From Methylobacterium sp. Leaf118 (lineage in GTDB: Bacteria; Pseudomonadota; Alphaproteobacteria; Rhizobiales; Beijerinckiaceae): 64,000 bases of DNA. The first letter of the stretch is position 1; every line of letters begins with the position of its first letter. The stretch lies in assembly GCF_920984675.1 (NCBI RefSeq), contig NZ_CAKLBV010000021.1:1-64000 (forward strand). The letters run 5' to 3'. Below the pieces are notes generated by a model. The model worked only from the letters and a program-made list of their open reading frames with translations. It made no database searches and had not been told where the DNA came from. The position numbers and the translations under genes were made by a program. Below are positions 61,630 through 64,000 of this stretch, in pieces.

Positions 61630-63279
61630 TCAGGCGGCGAGGCTCTGGGGCGCCCGCTCGTCCCGGGGCCGAACGATCAGATGGTCGGGCATCATCGCCG
61701 CCGCGACCGCCGCGGCGATGACATGAGGACGCGCGGAGATGCGCCGTTCCGGGCGGACCTCCGGCGCCGGCGCGGCCGGCTCCGTGCGCGCGGCAAGGAA
61801 GCTCGCCATCAGGGCGTCGGAGAGGCCCGCCAGCACCGCCTCGGTCGCCTCGTGCACGACCCTGACCTCGGGGGCGGCGGAGGCCATCGCCGCGACGGGC
61901 GCGCCGATGCGATCCTGCGGGCGCGGCGCCAGGGGCCAGGCCGCGGCGGCATCCGGCAGCGCCGGCACTGCCTTTTCCTCAGCAACCTCCCTGCCAGCCC
62001 CATCGACGCTCCCTTCGCCATCCGGGCCGGACAGGATGATGACGTCCGGAAGCGGGCGCCCGGCGGCATCCTCCGCCATCGCCGCGTCCACGAATTCGGC
62101 CTGCGGCAGGGCGAGCTGCCGGGCCGCCTCATCCCGGGCATGGGCCTCGATCTGCGCCTGGGCGAACAGGCGGGCCTCGTCCCGGGCGGCCTCCGCCTCG
62201 AAGCGGGCGAGCAGGGCCAGCAGGCCGCGGGCCTCGGCGAAGGGCATGGTCTCGCAGGCGGTCAACGCCGCCTCGATCATCGAGCGGGCGAGCCGCGGCC
62301 CGCTCATCCCGTTGCGGCCGTGGGCGGATTCCCCCCAGACCGCGAGGGCCGCCTGGATCGCCGGGAGCAGCAGGGCGGGCAGGCCGGCGCGGCGGTGGAG
62401 GGCGCAGAAGCCCGCCCCGCGCGGCTCGAACATCAGTCCGGCGACGCGGGCGCGGCTGAGGCCGCTCAGTTCCGCCAGGGCCACCTCGGCGAAGGGCAGG
62501 CGCAGCGACAGGATCGCCCGCAGGATCAGCCCGGCGGTAAGCTGCTCCTGCACCCGAAGATGGGCGACGAGGCGGGCGAGCCCGGTTTCGCCGGCCTCGT
62601 CGCTCAGGGCGAGGGCCGCCGCCTCCCGGGCCTCGCGGGCGACACGGGCCCCACGGGCGGAGCTGATCCAGCCGGAATCCTGGCCGAGCTGCGAGAGCTG
62701 CTCGGCGGCGAGGGTGACGAGGGCGTGGCGGGCCTCGATGGAGAGATCGTGCCGGGCGAGCAGGGCCTGGCGCAGGTCGGCATCGGTGCCGTGGCGCTCG
62801 ACCATGCGCAGGAAGGCGGCGGTGCCGATGGCGGCGCGGGGGTTCTTGGCCAGGGCCGTCAGCGAGGGGACGCCCGCCACCTCGGCGAGGGCGGCGGCCA
62901 CGGGCTTGGACAGGTCGCCCCGGGAGGCGACGGCGGCCCGGACCCCCTCGCAGCCGACCGCGGCGCAATCGACGAGGTCGGCATCCATCAGCACCGGCGA
63001 GCGGGCGAGCACGAGGCAGGCGATGTTCGGGTGGTCGGAGGCGAGCGCCACCACCAGGGGGCGGGGCGCGACATCCGAATCCGCGGCGGCCTCGGCCATG
63101 GCCCGCCGCACCGCGAGGTCCGGATCGTCGAGGAGCGCCAGCAGCGCGGTCTTGGCCTCCCAGGCCGCGTCCGGCCCGAGGCTGCCGTCGAGATAGGCCC
63201 GGGTCAGGGCGCCCGCGGCCTCGGCCCGCCGCTCGACGGAGGCGTGCTGGGTGAGGGTGAGGAACTGGCGGAGGATCAT
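61630..63279 (-). CDS. DUF2336 domain-containing protein
   Basis: 549 residues, all-helical HEAT-like solenoid typical of DUF2336 (MILRQFLTLTQHASVERRAEAAGALTRAYL, LLALLDDPDLAVRRAMAEAAA, VALASDHPNIACLVLARSP). The C-terminal third is less ordered, with Ala/Pro-rich and acidic stretches. DUF2336 proteins are alphaproteobacterial and of unknown function, often encoded near motility, polarity or cell-wall genes. The ATG overlaps the stop of the transglycosylase-like gene by four bases (ATGA), so both are translated together. Confidence 0.9.
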   Translation of the reverse strand: MILRQFLTLTQHASVERRAEAAGALTRAYLDGSLGPDAAWEAKTALLALLDDPDLAVRRAMAEAAADSDVAPRPLVVALASDHPNIACLVLARSPVLMDADLVDCAAVGCEGVRAAVASRGDLSKPVAAALAEVAGVPSLTALAKNPRAAIGTAAFLRMVERHGTDADLRQALLARHDLSIEARHALVTLAAEQLSQLGQDSGWISSARGARVAREAREAAALALSDEAGETGLARLVAHLRVQEQLTAGLILRAILSLRLPFAEVALAELSGLSRARVAGLMFEPRGAGFCALHRRAGLPALLLPAIQAALAVWGESAHGRNGMSGPRLARSMIEAALTACETMPFAEARGLLALLARFEAEAARDEARLFAQAQIEAHARDEAARQLALPQAEFVDAAMAEDAAGRPLPDVIILSGPDGEGSVDGAGREVAEEKAVPALPDAAAAWPLAPRPQDRIGAPVAAMASAAPEVRVVHEATEAVLAGLSDALMASFLAARTEPAAPAPEVRPERRISARPHVIAAAVAAAMMPDHLIVRPRDERAPQSLAA

Positions 63280-64000
63280 GGGCCGTTCCGAAGTCGGTAG
63301 GAGGAGAGATCGAACAGGACGTGTTTCGAGGCGGCCGGCACGGGCGCGGCGGCCGGCGGGGACCCCGTCAGCGCCATCGCCGTCGTCGTGCCCGTGCTCG
63401 CCGCCTTGCCCGTGCTTGTCGTTAGGACCGTGCTTGTCGGTATGACGGTTCCTGACAGACCGGTCGGGCGGCGGGGCGGCAGCGGTATGAGGATCGGCAC
63501 CGGCGAGGCCGCCGCGGGCGCGGGCTCGAGGGCCGGGGTCGCGGCCTCCGCCCCCTCGGCTCCGTCGGAGCGCGGGAAGTAGGAGGGCGCGGTGCGGGCC
63601 GTCTCGGCGCCCGCGGCTCGGCCCTGCCAGAGCTTGGCCACCCCGTCCGAGATCGCCCCCTGGCGCCGATCGGTCTGGAACAGGGTGCGGAGGCCGCCGT
63701 CCAGCGAGGCGTAGGCGGTCGGCAGGTCCGCCGAGGCCGCCGCCGTCGCGACGGGCGTCGCCGCACCGGAGGTGGCGGTGGCGAGCAGCGCGTAGAGTTC
63801 GGAGGATGAGCGCGGGCGCCCGGCCCGGTCGTAGAACAGGCTCTTGTTGGCGGCGGCCGCCTCGGGCAGGTCGAGGGCGGCGGCGCGGGCCGGGCTTGCC
63901 TGCGCGGAGCCGATCAGGGTCGCCGCGCCCCGCGCGCCCAGCACATGGGCGGCGTAGAGGTCGCCCGAGCTCGGCTCGCGGCCGAGCGCCGTGCCGAGCG
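63276..64000 (-). CDS. Lytic-transglycosylase-like protein, partial (3' end of gene only)
   Basis: The gene runs off the right edge; about 241 C-terminal residues are visible. The edge reads LGREPSSGDLYAAHVLGARGAATLIG, then NKSLFYDRAGRPRSSSELYALL. This is the pattern found after the SLT domain in alphaproteobacterial lytic transglycosylases (ALGREPTPGELYLAHFLG and similar). The remainder is a low-complexity Ala/Pro/Thr tail ending FDLSSYRLRNGP. The catalytic glutamate would lie beyond the window. Overlaps the DUF2336 gene start. Confidence 0.75.
   Translation of the reverse strand, partial: LGTALGREPSSGDLYAAHVLGARGAATLIGSAQASPARAAALDLPEAAAANKSLFYDRAGRPRSSSELYALLATATSGAATPVATAAASADLPTAYASLDGGLRTLFQTDRRQGAISDGVAKLWQGRAAGAETARTAPSYFPRSDGAEGAEAATPALEPAPAAASPVPILIPLPPRRPTGLSGTVIPTSTVLTTSTGKAASTGTTTAMALTGSPPAAAPVPAASKHVLFDLSSYRLRNGP

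Noticed and set aside
61681-63300. Plus-strand frame of 539 codons
   Set aside because: Antisense to the DUF2336 gene, Gly/Arg-rich, no recognisable motif.

Overview
The window is GC-rich, densely coding chromosomal DNA of an alphaproteobacterium. Rhizobiales is likely and Methylobacteriaceae is plausible. The grounds are the pseudouridine synthase - HAD - ATP12 gene order, the malonate decarboxylase cluster with a MatC-type carrier, a bacteriophytochrome, a GCG_CRPN-type small protein, a DUF2336 protein, and a dispersed intergenic repeat I associate with Methylobacterium genomes. The taxonomic call is inference. No rRNA, CRISPR array or complete mobile element was seen.

Layout. 0-8 kb: RluA-type pseudouridine synthase, a PsiF-like secreted peptide, a HAD phosphatase, the F1-ATPase assembly chaperone ATP12, a divergent NmrA-like oxidoreductase/HxlR pair, a peroxiredoxin-like/2OG-Fe(II) oxygenase fusion, and the propionyl-CoA carboxylase beta subunit. 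8-18.5 kb: a malonate-use locus. The decarboxylase operon mdcACDEGBH (minus strand) has heavily overlapping genes. Two FCD-type GntR regulators and a MatC-family carrier sit next to it, and GTATAC-core palindromes lie at the mdcA and matC promoters, so uptake and decarboxylation look co-regulated. 18.6-23.4 kb: tRNA-Val(CAC), TetR regulator, ilvC, a PNPOx-like protein, a haloacid-dehalogenase-like protein and trpS. 23.6-28.2 kb: a red-light signalling operon of bacteriophytochrome, Rcp1-like receiver and hybrid kinase. 28.3-35.7 kb: DUF892 ferritin-like protein and manganese catalase, a GGDEF/EAL protein, and a cupredoxin plus MauG-like dihaem peroxidase opposite a multi-pass membrane protein. 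36-41 kb: a PEP-mutase/isocitrate-lyase-like enzyme, then the overlapping cell-envelope set rlmH-envC-ctpA. 41.3-45.8 kb: MarR, tautomerase and MFS genes, a second MFS carrier, and a DsbA-fold isomerase. 46-54.2 kb: argG, small secreted proteins, gph, rpiA, a DUF2059 protein, an O-antigen-ligase-like protein and glutathione reductase. 54.2-56.1 kb: an AT-rich island holding a phage-type N-acetylmuramidase with membrane helices. 56.1-64 kb: a membrane-anchored TAXI-type binding protein, recX, an OsmC protein, a radical-SAM/UdgX DNA-repair pair, a DUF2336 protein and a truncated transglycosylase-like gene.

Points most worth follow-up: (1) a four-copy double-hairpin repeat whose first bases supply the stop codon of three unrelated genes; (2) a UdgX-like domain that keeps its arginine/histidine loop but has no cysteine, so it cannot bind the usual iron-sulfur cluster; (3) the AT-rich lysozyme island; (4) the exact ATTGTATACAAT operator between gntR and matC; (5) a carrier-domain-like sequence at the left edge that reads in frame into the pseudouridine synthase.
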